DNA of 33,496 nucleotides from assembly GCF_043757465.1 (NCBI RefSeq), contig NZ_JAYVPL010000016.1, forward strand, positions 1 through 33,496, read 5' to 3'. This DNA comes from Armatimonas sp043757465 (lineage in GTDB: Bacteria > Armatimonadota > Armatimonadia > Armatimonadales > Armatimonadaceae). Both the position numbers and the translations under genes were made by a program. This document shows, one piece after another, positions 1-6,785 of this stretch. Below the pieces are notes generated by a model that ran no database searches, was not told the DNA's origin, and was given only the letters and a program-made list of their open reading frames with translations. Every line of letters starts with the position of its first letter. The stretch's first letter is position 1.

Positions 1-1134
1 AGAGCGAATTCTAAAACTGCTGGACTCTTTGCCAGGGGTGTACATTCGCCTGGTAGAGCAATCTGTTTTACCGCCACAAAAAATGAGCGAACCATGAGAT
101 ATAAAGTCCACTTTGTCAAGAATCGGCTGATCGCCAAATTTCTTGCTCGCTTTCTCCGCCACGACGACGTTCTCGCCACTGCGCCCCGAGGTGGCAAGCT
201 TTGCCTTCACGCCCTGCGGGTCAGAGTCGGGGCGCTCCAGACGCTCCAGTCTGTCTAATCTTTTCTGGCGGCCCATGGCGATGCGCGTGTTTTGCCCCGC
301 CTTATTGCGCCGAATGTACTCCTCAGTTCTCGCAATTTCGGCCTGTTGGCGCTGGTAGAGTTCCAACTGCTCGGTGCGCACGCGCTCGCGTTTCTCTCTG
401 TAGTACGTGTAGCCGCCGCTGTAGGGAGTCGCGCCCATGGCTTCGACATCCCAGATGGCGTTAGCAGTGTTCTCTAAAAAGCGCCGGTCGTGGCTGACAA
501 GAAGAACGGCGCCGGGGAAGCGCTGCAAGAAGCCTTCGAGCCACTCCACGGCGCGGATGTCCAAGTGGTTGGTTGGCTCATCGAGCGCGAGCACATCGGG
601 CGTTGTGGCGAGCAGCTTTGCCATCGAGAGCCGCGTCTTCTCGCCGCCCGAGAGCACCGACACGGGCTTGTCCCAGTCTTTCTCGGGCAGACCCATCGCC
701 TCCAAAGACGCCAGTAGCGATGCTCGCGCCGCCTCTCCACCAGAGAACTCATAGCGATCCTGCGCCGCACCGAGCGCATCGAGCAGATCCTCATTTTCTG
801 GCTCACTGGCTAGGGCGAGTTCCGCTTCACGCAGCCGCGTCTCCGCATCGGCCACGCTCGCCAGCGCCGTCTCCGCCTCTTCGAGAATCGTCTTGGAGTC
901 ATCGAGCCGCGCGATCTGCGAGAGATACCCAATCCGAATCCCTCGTGCCACACCGACTTTCCCCCGCGTCGGCTCCTCGATTCCTAAGATTAGCCGCAGT
1001 AGTGTCGTCTTCCCACCGCCGTTCTTCCCGACAATTCCCACTTTCTCGCCCCGCGCCAGCCGCAGCGAGATGCCATCAAGAACCGTGTCCGGCCCGTAGT
1101 CTTTCCCTAAATCAGTGATTGTAATGAGGCTCAT
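1..1134 (-). CDS. ABC-F family ATPase, 3' part missing or replaced
   Basis: ABC-F proteins are soluble twin-ATPase factors that act on ribosomes, with no membrane domain. From the ATG at 1134-1132, 378 codons are open to the window edge. The first ATPase domain is complete: Walker A GKNGGGKTT (36-44), signature LSGGEKTR (161-168), Walker B with LALDEPTNHLD (182-192) and the H-loop SHD (214-216). A charged linker rich in Arg/Glu/Gln follows (about 235-300), as in Uup/EttA-type proteins. The second domain starts normally (KKFGDQPILDKVDFI), then resemblance stops near base 100 and the frame continues as a Cys/Ser-rich tail with no second Walker A. It therefore appears truncated or chimeric. Possible start-proximal control is a 16-bp tandem repeat just upstream. 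Confidence 0.85.
   Translation of the reverse strand, partial: MSLITITDLGKDYGPDTVLDGISLRLARGEKVGIVGKNGGGKTTLLRLILGIEEPTRGKVGVARGIRIGYLSQIARLDDSKTILEEAETALASVADAETRLREAELALASEPENEDLLDALGAAQDRYEFSGGEAARASLLASLEAMGLPEKDWDKPVSVLSGGEKTRLSMAKLLATTPDVLALDEPTNHLDIRAVEWLEGFLQRFPGAVLLVSHDRRFLENTANAIWDVEAMGATPYSGGYTYYREKRERVRTEQLELYQRQQAEIARTEEYIRRNKAGQNTRIAMGRQKRLDRLERLERPDSDPQGVKAKLATSGRSGENVVVAEKASKKFGDQPILDKVDFISHGSLIFCGGKTDCSTRRMYTPGKESSSFRIRS
2..97 (+). CDS. 3' fragment of an unidentified protein
   Basis: An open frame enters from the left edge and runs 31 codons to a TGA at 95-97. The residues include ILKLLDSLPGVYIRLVEQ and look like a genuine protein C-terminus, with amphipathic helix character and ordinary codon use. 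I cannot name a family from so short a tail. It ends almost exactly where the opposing ABC-F gene loses homology (about 100), so both may mark one junction. The frame could be fortuitous. Confidence 0.35.
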   Translation, partial: ERILKLLDSLPGVYIRLVEQSVLPPQKMSEP

Positions 1135-1145
1135 GCAGAGCGCAT

Positions 1146-1177
1146 TTTACCGCGAAATCTTTTTACCGTGAAATCTT
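1146..1177. repeat. 16-bp tandem repeat in the ABC-F upstream region
   Basis: Two adjacent 16-bp copies, tttaccgcgaaatctt and tttaccgtgaaatctt, differ at one base. On the minus strand the second unit read ends in GGTAAAAT, which could supply a -10 box (TAAAAT) about 9 nt before the ABC-F ATG. The repeats could be operator half-sites or chance duplication. Confidence 0.55.
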
Positions 1178-1238
1178 CCAGGGTAAGGTGAAGAGGGCAA
1201 CCCGTAACTAACCTTCCTCTCACGACGTTAAGAAAGCT

Positions 1239-1886
1239 GTGATTTCAGCGATTTTAATTTTTCTCGTGCTTGTCTGGTGGGGTGTGGAGCGAGTGCAGTT
1301 TCACAAAGAACAAACCGGCGACACCCGGCGGCGAGAAGAGATTCTGGCGCTGCGGCTAAAATATGTCGGGTTGCGGCCAGACGATCCCGTGGCGCAGGAG
1401 CTTTTAGGCGATGCCTTACGGCAGGCAAGCTACCCTGAGGAGGCCATCGAAGCCTATGCGGCGGCGGAGCGATTGCATGCGGGCAGTGCAGCGGGTGTCA
1501 ACTTGGCAAGTAAGATCCGCCTGACGCGGCTGGACGTGACCGAAAGCGCCCATCCGGAGCGGCTGGGTCAGACCCTCACCACCCGTGAGTCGGTGTGCCC
1601 ACGGTGTGGGAGCCTCAGCCTACCCGAGCACGAGAGCTGTGAGCACTGTGGCACGGCATTGCTGGTGAGCGGTTTCTGGGAGACGGCAGGGCGAGGGGGC
1701 AAGATGCGCGGGGAGCTGCTCCGGGAAATCTGGCCGCTTCTGGCAAAGTTTATACTGATCCTGATCGCTATTGCCTCCGCGACATTTCTGCCCAATGAAG
1801 CGCGTTTTGCGACGCTTATTGCTGCAATTCTCGTGATTCCTTTTGCGTTCCTCAAGCAGCTTGGCGATCCCACTCTGAGCGACTAA
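1239..1886 (+). CDS. Membrane protein with TPR-like helices and a zinc ribbon
   Basis: A 215-residue protein starting at GTG (1239) after a weak AGAAAG. An N-terminal membrane helix (about 2-14) is followed by a helical stretch that reads like one or two TPR units (about 40-85, with LRPDDPVAQELLGDALRQA and YPEEAIEAYAAAE). A four-cysteine zinc ribbon comes next (CPRCGS...CEHCGT, about 114-134), then two hydrophobic helices near the C-terminus (about 165-205). The ribbon is of the double-zinc-ribbon/zinc-ribbon_2 type often found in small regulatory or scaffold membrane proteins. No enzymatic motif is visible and the function is unknown. It is divergent from the ABC-F gene and 58 bp upstream of the PEP-CTERM gene, which has its own promoter. 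Confidence 0.8.
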   Translation: MISAILIFLVLVWWGVERVQFHKEQTGDTRRREEILALRLKYVGLRPDDPVAQELLGDALRQASYPEEAIEAYAAAERLHAGSAAGVNLASKIRLTRLDVTESAHPERLGQTLTTRESVCPRCGSLSLPEHESCEHCGTALLVSGFWETAGRGGKMRGELLREIWPLLAKFILILIAIASATFLPNEARFATLIAAILVIPFAFLKQLGDPTLSD

Positions 1887-1898
1887 TCTATTTAGTTT

Positions 1899-1915
1899 CT
1901 GGCACGATTCTTGCT
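1899..1915 (+). promoter_or_regulatory. Sigma-54 (RpoN) promoter of the PEP-CTERM gene
   Basis: The sequence CTGGCACG-attc-TTGCT matches the sigma-54 consensus YTGGCACG-N4-TTGCW at every fixed position. The GG at 1901-1902 and the GC at 1913-1914 are separated by exactly 10 nt, as required for -24/-12 elements. A transcript would start near 1926, leaving a leader of about 20 nt that carries the Shine-Dalgarno GAGGAGAG before the ATG at 1945. An enhancer-binding activator would be needed. No activator gene or obvious upstream inverted repeat is in the window. Confidence 0.85.
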
Positions 1916-1944
1916 TGAATTGCTAGGTAGCGAGGAGAGTTAAA

Positions 1945-2688
1945 ATGAGAAAGATTCTAGGGCTGGCGATAGTGCTGTCACTTTCGTTATCGGGCAGGGG
2001 TTGGGCACAAAGTTTCGCCGTGGTTCCCACGGCAGCGGTGGGTGTGGACGGGAACTCGGGGACGAATACCCCGATTCGGAGCGTGGCACGGACGCTGCAA
2101 GTCATTTTGAGCGCATCTGAGCTCGGTGGTATCTCGGTGGGTGACACGCTTGAAGGACTTGCGTTTCGACTGGACAAGTCGGAGGTAAGCCAGCCACCGT
2201 TAGATCTGAACTTTGCTAGCTACGATATATTTTTAGGACAGGCGGCACTTACTCCCACAACGATGTCCTCGACGTTTGCGGACAACTACTTTGGCGGGAC
2301 ACGAATGCAGATGCGGAGCGGGAGTCTCATGATGGCTCTGGGGTCTCTGCCGTTTGGGGGGAATCCAAATAGCTTCGGGCCGCAGATTGCCTTCAATTTG
2401 AGCGGTGGAAAGTACACTTATACCGGCGGGGATCTGGTTTTGGAGGTTCGGCACACGGGCAATGCGGCATCGGATTTCCAGCTAGACGGCACCCTCAACA
2501 ATGCCGTTGCAGCCGCTCGGGTCGGTAATACCAGCACCGCCACCGTCGAGGATGCGACACTAGGGCCGCGTGTCCCCGTGATGCGTCTTCAGTTCACCAG
2601 CGTGGCTCCCGAACCAGGAACCTTGGCGCTGTTAGGGCTCGGGGCCGGGCTGTGCCTACTGGTGCAGCGCCGGACGCGTCAGACGTAG
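1945..2688 (+). CDS. PEP-CTERM sorting domain protein
   Basis: A 247-residue exported protein. Residues 1-21 are a signal peptide (Lys/Arg, then LGLAIVLSLSLS, cleavage near WAQ-S). The body is Gly/Ser/Thr-rich and beta-predicted, without recognisable catalytic residues. The C-terminus is a classical PEP-CTERM tail: P-E-P at 222-224, a hydrophobic segment (LALLGLGAGLCLLV), then a basic cluster (QRRTRQ). PEP-CTERM tails are recognised by exosortase, and their proteins are usually surface or extracellular-matrix components. No exosortase is in the window. A strong GAGGAGAG site precedes the ATG, and the upstream sigma-54 promoter implies activator-dependent expression. The last 33 bp overlap the convergent glycosyltransferase gene tail to tail. 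Confidence 0.93.
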   Translation: MRKILGLAIVLSLSLSGRGWAQSFAVVPTAAVGVDGNSGTNTPIRSVARTLQVILSASELGGISVGDTLEGLAFRLDKSEVSQPPLDLNFASYDIFLGQAALTPTTMSSTFADNYFGGTRMQMRSGSLMMALGSLPFGGNPNSFGPQIAFNLSGGKYTYTGGDLVLEVRHTGNAASDFQLDGTLNNAVAAARVGNTSTATVEDATLGPRVPVMRLQFTSVAPEPGTLALLGLGAGLCLLVQRRTRQT

Positions 2689-3369
2689 CCGCCAGACCAG
2701 CCCGACTGCTTCAAAAACAATTCGCTTGCTCATCTTTGAGACACCGTCCACACGGTCGGTGAAGACGATAGGCACTTCGGTGGCTTTGAAGCCTGCCTGA
2801 AGCGCACGCCAGGTCATCTCGATCTGGAACGAGTAGCCATTGGAGCGTATCTCGGGCAGGTTGACGGCTTCCAGTGCCGCGCGTCGCCAGCACTTGAAGC
2901 CCCCAGTGAGATCCTGAAGGGGAAGTCCCAGAATTGTGCGTGCGTAGAGACAGCCGCCGCGTGAGAGCACTCGGCGGCCCGCCCCCCAGTTGACGGTTCC
3001 GCCTCCGGGCACATACCGTGAGCCGATAACCAGATCCGCATCGGCAGCAAGCAAGCGGGGGACATCGCACGGGTTGTGGGAAAGATCCGCGTCCATCTGT
3101 ACCAGGCGCACATAGTCTCTCGCCAACCCCCAGGTGAACCCCGCGACATAGGCACGCCCAAGCCCATCTTTGGTGGTGCGGTGCAGCACATGCACCTGTG
3201 GATCGCTCGCCGCCAAGCCATCAGCAAGGGCGCCGGTTCCATCTGGCGAGCCATCGTCCACGATGAGAAGATGCGCCTCAGGGACATTCTGGCGTAGTTG
3301 GTCTACCAGTGTTACCACATTCTCTTTTTCGTTATAGGTCGGAATGACGATCAGCGTGGACTCAGGCAT
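2656..3369 (-). CDS. DPM1-like polyprenol-phosphate glycosyltransferase (GT2)
   Basis: A 237-residue GT-A fold enzyme of the polyprenol monophosphomannose synthase type, expected to move a sugar from a nucleotide donor to a polyprenyl phosphate at the inner membrane. Motifs: IVIPTYNEKEN (8-18), VDDGSPDGT (37-45), the metal-binding DADLSH (93-98), then DLTGGFKCW, RSNGYSFQIEM and RVDGVSKMS, all typical of DPM1/GtrB-like enzymes. There is no C-terminal membrane domain, so it is the short soluble class. The ATG at 3369 was chosen over the longer open frame (to 3522), because the extension would cover the divergent metF start and has no homology. There is no Shine-Dalgarno; TATACT lies 8 nt upstream. 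The donor and acceptor cannot be assigned. Confidence 0.9.
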   Translation of the reverse strand: MPESTLIVIPTYNEKENVVTLVDQLRQNVPEAHLLIVDDGSPDGTGALADGLAASDPQVHVLHRTTKDGLGRAYVAGFTWGLARDYVRLVQMDADLSHNPCDVPRLLAADADLVIGSRYVPGGGTVNWGAGRRVLSRGGCLYARTILGLPLQDLTGGFKCWRRAALEAVNLPEIRSNGYSFQIEMTWRALQAGFKATEVPIVFTDRVDGVSKMSKRIVFEAVGLVWRLRLTRPALHQ

Positions 3370-3408
3370 AAGGCTAGAGTATACCTGGTTACGATACAAT
3401 GGCATACC
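3370..3408. promoter_or_regulatory. Compact divergent promoter pair, possibly leaderless
   Basis: Only 39 bp separate the two divergent start codons. On the minus strand TATACT (3378-3383) lies 8 nt before the glycosyltransferase ATG. On the plus strand TACAAT (3395-3400) lies 8 nt before the metF ATG. Neither gene has a purine-rich ribosome-binding site, so transcription may begin at or next to each ATG. No good -35 hexamer is seen for either. Confidence 0.5.
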
Positions 3409-4266
3409 ATGCGGATTGATGAACTCTTCGGGCGTGTGCGCCCTACGATCTCCTTCGAGTTTTACCCTACCCAGAATGCAGCCGGTGCGGAGACTCTTTT
3501 TCAGACCATTCACCAGCTTCAAGCACTCAAACCTGATTTTATCTCTATCACCCGAACGGGGGGAGGAACGCAGCAGACTTTAGAGCTGACCCTGCGTATC
3601 CAAAGAGAGCTGGGAATTCGCACGATGTCGCACCTGACATGCTTGCACCACAATCAAGAGGAGATGCATGCACACCTGGAGACTCTCTGGGACGGTGGTG
3701 TCCGTAATGTCTTAGCGCTTCGCGGCGACCCTGAGAACGGTCAGTTGGTCTTCAAAGCGCCTAAAAATGGGTTTGCCTATGCCAATGAACTGGCAGGCTT
3801 TGTCGCAGCGCGCCACGACTTCTGTATCGGTGTGGCGGGCTATCCCGAGGGGCATCCCCAGTGCCTCAATCCCACACGCGATATCGAGACACTTAAGGCG
3901 AAGATAGATGCGGGAGCCCGTTTTATTATTACTCAGCTCTTCTTCGACAATACAGATTTCTTTCGCTGGCGGGATGCGTGTCGCGCCGCGGGAATTACCG
4001 TACCGATTCTCGCGGGAGTGATTCCCATTGAAAATGTCGCCCAGATCAAGCGTTTCGTCACGCGCTGTGGTGCGAAGATCCCGCAAGAGCTACTCTTAAC
4101 CCTAGAGGCGGTCGAGGCCGATCCCGCCGCCGTTTACGACGTGGGAATCGGCCATGCGATAGCGCAGTGTCAGGAGCTACTGGCAGAAGGGACAGAGGGG
4201 CTGCACTTCTACACGCTCAATAAGAGCAAGGCGACCGCTCATATCTGTGCCGAACTCTCGCGCTAG
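3409..4266 (+). CDS. metF: Methylenetetrahydrofolate reductase
   Basis: A 285-residue FAD-dependent TIM barrel that reduces 5,10-methylene-THF to 5-methyl-THF for methionine synthesis. Family motifs are in order: ISFEFYP with the catalytic Glu17, HLTC (75-78), LRGDP (104-108), the folate/FAD-contacting YPEGHP (145-150), ITQLFFD (174-180), AGVIPI, and the C-terminal LHFYTLN. The usual TYGAGGS loop reads TRTGGGT here, a modest variation. Length is normal for the short bacterial form without a regulatory domain. The ATG at 3409 is favoured because homology begins immediately after it. An in-frame extension upstream would run through the divergent promoter and gene. No SAM riboswitch-like structure fits in the 39-bp leader region. 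It converges on the RNA ligase gene with a 4-bp gap. Confidence 0.95.
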   Translation: MRIDELFGRVRPTISFEFYPTQNAAGAETLFQTIHQLQALKPDFISITRTGGGTQQTLELTLRIQRELGIRTMSHLTCLHHNQEEMHAHLETLWDGGVRNVLALRGDPENGQLVFKAPKNGFAYANELAGFVAARHDFCIGVAGYPEGHPQCLNPTRDIETLKAKIDAGARFIITQLFFDNTDFFRWRDACRAAGITVPILAGVIPIENVAQIKRFVTRCGAKIPQELLLTLEAVEADPAAVYDVGIGHAIAQCQELLAEGTEGLHFYTLNKSKATAHICAELSR

Positions 4267-4270
4267 GGGA

Positions 4271-5386
4271 TTAACGCTGGTAGATGACATTTTTGAGGAG
4301 CACGGACTCCAGCAGCTCGATCTTGCCATCGTAGAGGGTGAAGGCGTACTTGGCAAGCGGGGCGTGCTGTGAAAATATCAGTGCCGCGAAGGCCTTGCGC
4401 CGTGCTCGCTCGTCCTCGTCCTCAATTCCGGAGCCATTAAACCCGGCGATGATTGCTTCCGTCGCCGCTTTCAGTGCCTCGGCCTCTGTGCGCCGCAGCT
4501 TGTAGAGCGCGAAGTGCTCTCTGGCCTTGGCAATGATCTCAAAGTCCCACCCCGCTTTTGCGAGCCCCGCTTCTAATCCCGCCTCGTCGGTGATGCCGCC
4601 GTCTAAAACAAAGCGGACAATGCTGGCGTAGGTCATGTGCCAGCGCAGTGCGTGCTGCGCAAAGTACCACGCGGATTTAATTTTTAGCAGTGTTTGACCA
4701 TCGCCGGAGCGCACGACGACACCCTCTGCGTGGTTCCAGTCCTGCACGAGTGAGAGAACGTCGTTGATGGCACCAGTCTTGGCCCAGTCGTAGGTCTCGA
4801 CTAGGCGAAGACCCAACTGCAAAGCGAGAGGCTTGAGCTCAGCAAACGAGAAGTAGCGGAATGGATTATGCACGACCGCCCCGAGGAAGATCAAGTCGTC
4901 CTCGCCCTCGTAACGCACGACGATCTGGTTTGCCTTGCCGACGTACTCAAAGAGCAAGGAGCCGTGGGGGAAGAGGGTCGGATCAAGTAGGGCGGGATAC
5001 TTTGCCTTCGCGACTAGCTCCGCTGCCCTGCCGTACTCGCCTCCGTCATACGAGCCGCGCGTACGCAGGAGGATTTGACCGTCCGATAGGACGGAACGGA
5101 TGAGCAGCGACCCGTCGTGCTTGTGCGTGATCACGGCCTTGCCCGATGCCAGTTCCTGCGCAATCACGCTGTCGTGCGCGGGCCACTCGCCCTGATTGAA
5201 GAACTTCGGCCAACCGACCGAGACGATACTTCCGTCCGCGTCGAGCACGGCGGATCGGAACCTCAGCTCGTCCTCCGCCCACTCGTACTTGCTGCGTGCT
5301 GGATGCACCAGCACCCGGTCGCTCTCCGCCGCATGCGTCAGAAAGCCGCTCCTGTTTAGCTTGGTTAACAGTGCTGCCCGATTCAT
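4271..5386 (-). CDS. T4 Rnl1-type RNA ligase
   Basis: A 371-residue ATP-dependent nucleotidyltransferase resembling phage T4 RNA ligase 1, which seals 5'-phosphate/3'-OH RNA ends and in T4 repairs cleaved tRNA anticodon loops. Visible motifs: the family block GWPKFFNQGE (58-67), motif I THKHDG with nucleophile Lys89 (KxDG), RTRGSYDGG (108-116), motif III LLFEYVG with Glu147 followed by ANQIVVRYE, motif IV EGVVVR (221-226) and motif V LLKIKSAWY (233-241). A helical C-terminal region follows, as in Rnl1. All catalytic residues appear intact. The ATG at 5386 has GGGGAG about 10 nt upstream. An overlapping ORF in another frame begins at 5483 behind a stronger Shine-Dalgarno, suggesting coupling or a frameshift. 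No kinase/phosphatase or anticodon nuclease gene is adjacent. Confidence 0.9.
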   Translation of the reverse strand: MNRAALLTKLNRSGFLTHAAESDRVLVHPARSKYEWAEDELRFRSAVLDADGSIVSVGWPKFFNQGEWPAHDSVIAQELASGKAVITHKHDGSLLIRSVLSDGQILLRTRGSYDGGEYGRAAELVAKAKYPALLDPTLFPHGSLLFEYVGKANQIVVRYEGEDDLIFLGAVVHNPFRYFSFAELKPLALQLGLRLVETYDWAKTGAINDVLSLVQDWNHAEGVVVRSGDGQTLLKIKSAWYFAQHALRWHMTYASIVRFVLDGGITDEAGLEAGLAKAGWDFEIIAKAREHFALYKLRRTEAEALKAATEAIIAGFNGSGIEDEDERARRKAFAALIFSQHAPLAKYAFTLYDGKIELLESVLLKNVIYQR

Positions 5387-5483
5387 TGTCGCGACTCTCC
5401 CCTTCTCTCTCCCGTAGCTCCGTCAGCCCAGGGACATCTTCTACATAGTGATATCGAACCAGCAGCTCAAGCATCGCTAACAT
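5046..5483 (-). CDS. Overlapping upstream ORF of the RNA ligase (doubtful)
   Basis: A 145-codon frame starts at the ATG at 5483 behind an excellent GGGAGGAG with 7-nt spacing. The first 35 or so residues (MLAMLELLVRYHYVEDVPGL and an ELREREGE tract) look protein-like. After codon 33 the frame overlaps the ligase gene out of phase, and its Arg/Gly/Ala-rich sequence there looks like a shadow. Possibilities are a translated leader ORF that couples ligase translation, or the true N-terminus of the ligase displaced by a one-base indel in the GA-rich stretch near 5390-5412. I favour the second or a short coupling leader over a real 145-residue protein. Confidence 0.25.
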   Translation of the reverse strand: MLAMLELLVRYHYVEDVPGLTELREREGESRDNESGSTVNQAKQERLSDACGGERPGAGASSTQQVRVGGGRAEVPIRRARRGRKYRLGRLAEVLQSGRVARARQRDCAGTGIGQGRDHAQARRVAAHPFRPIGRSNPPAYARLV

Positions 5484-5646
5484 ATTTTCTCTCCTCCCAT
5501 TTCTCTCCGCACCTCGTTCTTATCTACTCCTAAGAGCAGCTCAGACCAGGAAAAGTCACGAGGTTGCGCAATTATTCACAGTCTCTATTTTCTGACGAGC
5601 CGACCGCTGGAATCCGCGAACTCTATCGCGTACGGCTCTGAGTGTG

Positions 5647-6150
5647 CTAAACGGTTTCCAGTGCCTCTTTTGTGACACGGTGTCGGTGGGCAAACATCTG
5701 GATAAGCTGGCGACGGATGAAGAGCGCATCGGCTAGTCTGCCTAGCGGCCCCAGTGGAGGCGTGTACGTGATGGTGTCTACCAGCCGACTCTGGTTTGGC
5801 CAGAGCGCTTCAAACCGATGCTCATGCTCCCAGAGCGCAAACGGCCCCTTCTGAGGCACCTGGCGATCCACAAAGCGCGACGGCGGCTCGTAGTGAGTGA
5901 ACTCACAACGCCAGCGCAAGGGCAGATAGATCGGTGGCTGGGAGATAATCAGTGTAAACACGGCCCCCTCGAAGAGCTGCGCGGGCGGATCAAGAAGACG
6001 TACTTTCGTTCCAGGTGGTGTGATCCGTGTCAGTGCGTCCGTACTATCGTGAAAGCGCCAGAGTGCTTCCTGCGATGTGCTCATCTCGGTCGAAAAAATC
6101 AGGGTGTACATCTGTCTGAACAACGGTGCCTGGTCTCCCCACGTTCCCAT
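5647..6150 (-). CDS. SRPBCC (START/Bet v1-like) ligand-binding protein
   Basis: A 167-residue protein with the SRPBCC layout: an early strand and helix (STSQEALWRFHDSTDALTRI, then TPPGTKVRLL), central strands (LPLRWRCEFTHYEPP), the characteristic FVDRQVPQKGPFALWEHEHRF strand pair, and a long C-terminal helix (IRRQLIQMFAHRH). These proteins form a hydrophobic cavity and are often annotated as cyclase/dehydrase-like or COG4276. The ligand is unknown. Start choice is uncertain: the ATG at 6150 gives the longest form, while the Met at 6111 begins where family homology starts. No convincing Shine-Dalgarno supports either. It lies 163 bp upstream of the ligase leader ORF and diverges from the secreted GH16 cluster. 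Confidence 0.75.
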   Translation of the reverse strand: MGTWGDQAPLFRQMYTLIFSTEMSTSQEALWRFHDSTDALTRITPPGTKVRLLDPPAQLFEGAVFTLIISQPPIYLPLRWRCEFTHYEPPSRFVDRQVPQKGPFALWEHEHRFEALWPNQSRLVDTITYTPPLGPLGRLADALFIRRQLIQMFAHRHRVTKEALETV

Positions 6151-6215
6151 TTTCTAAAGTTCGATCCTTGTGCTACCAACTATTAGAGCTATCAACTATA
6201 TTGGGGGAGGTGAAG

Positions 6216-6785
6216 ATGCGCATTATTATTAAACCGCTTGGAATGGTCTGTATCGCCGTTGTTTTGGGGGGAGCCTTTGCCGCTGTGGCACTCCGAAAGC
6301 CTGGCGGAGTGGCTCTGAAAACTGCCAGGGGAAATTCGTCCTCAGCGCAGAACCTGATTTCTTTGACGAAGTGGAAATTCTATACGGAAAAAGGTGCCGT
6401 GGGCAACATGACGACCCTCTCGGAGACGGTCAGAGGGGCCTCACTCACGGGAATGAAAATAGTCACCGATCAGCCAGGTATACAAGCGTGGAATGTCGGT
6501 ATTTCGAATGCGCTGGGCGTGGCCTTCAAGAGTGGGGAGAAACTCCAACTGCGTTTCTGGGGACGCTCCTCCTCCATCTCGCAGATCACGATTATCATGC
6601 AGCGCAATGTGCCAGGATTTCCCGACTGTTTTAAACAAACGATTCCTCTGACTGCGGAGTGGAAAGAATACCGCTACGAGATTGTGACTACCACGATGGC
6701 GCAGTGGGAGTCTATGATTGCGATCCACAGTGGTTTTCGGGCCGGGGCGGTGGAACTCGTTGGCGCGGAGCTCGTCCACATTTGA
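6216..6785 (+). CDS. Exported carbohydrate-binding-like protein
   Basis: A 189-residue protein that starts at the ATG at 6216 immediately after a strong GGGGGAGGTGA. An N-terminal hydrophobic segment (about 7-23, VCIAVVLGGAFAAVAL) is a signal peptide or anchor. The remainder reads as a single beta-sandwich of the CBM4/9 or galactose-binding type (LISLTKWKFYTEKGAVGNM near its start, LRFWGRSSSISQITIIMQ centrally, and TAEWKEYRYEIVTT near its end), a common accessory to polysaccharide hydrolases. Direct linkage supports this: its TGA overlaps the start of a GH16 hydrolase gene. Binding specificity is not visible. A longer upstream frame (6126) lacks homology and a ribosome-binding site. Confidence 0.8.
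   Translation: MRIIIKPLGMVCIAVVLGGAFAAVALRKPGGVALKTARGNSSSAQNLISLTKWKFYTEKGAVGNMTTLSETVRGASLTGMKIVTDQPGIQAWNVGISNALGVAFKSGEKLQLRFWGRSSSISQITIIMQRNVPGFPDCFKQTIPLTAEWKEYRYEIVTTTMAQWESMIAIHSGFRAGAVELVGAELVHI

Noticed and set aside
3370..3408. SAM or folate riboswitch upstream of metF
   Set aside because: The divergent gene leaves 39 bp, too little for any known riboswitch.
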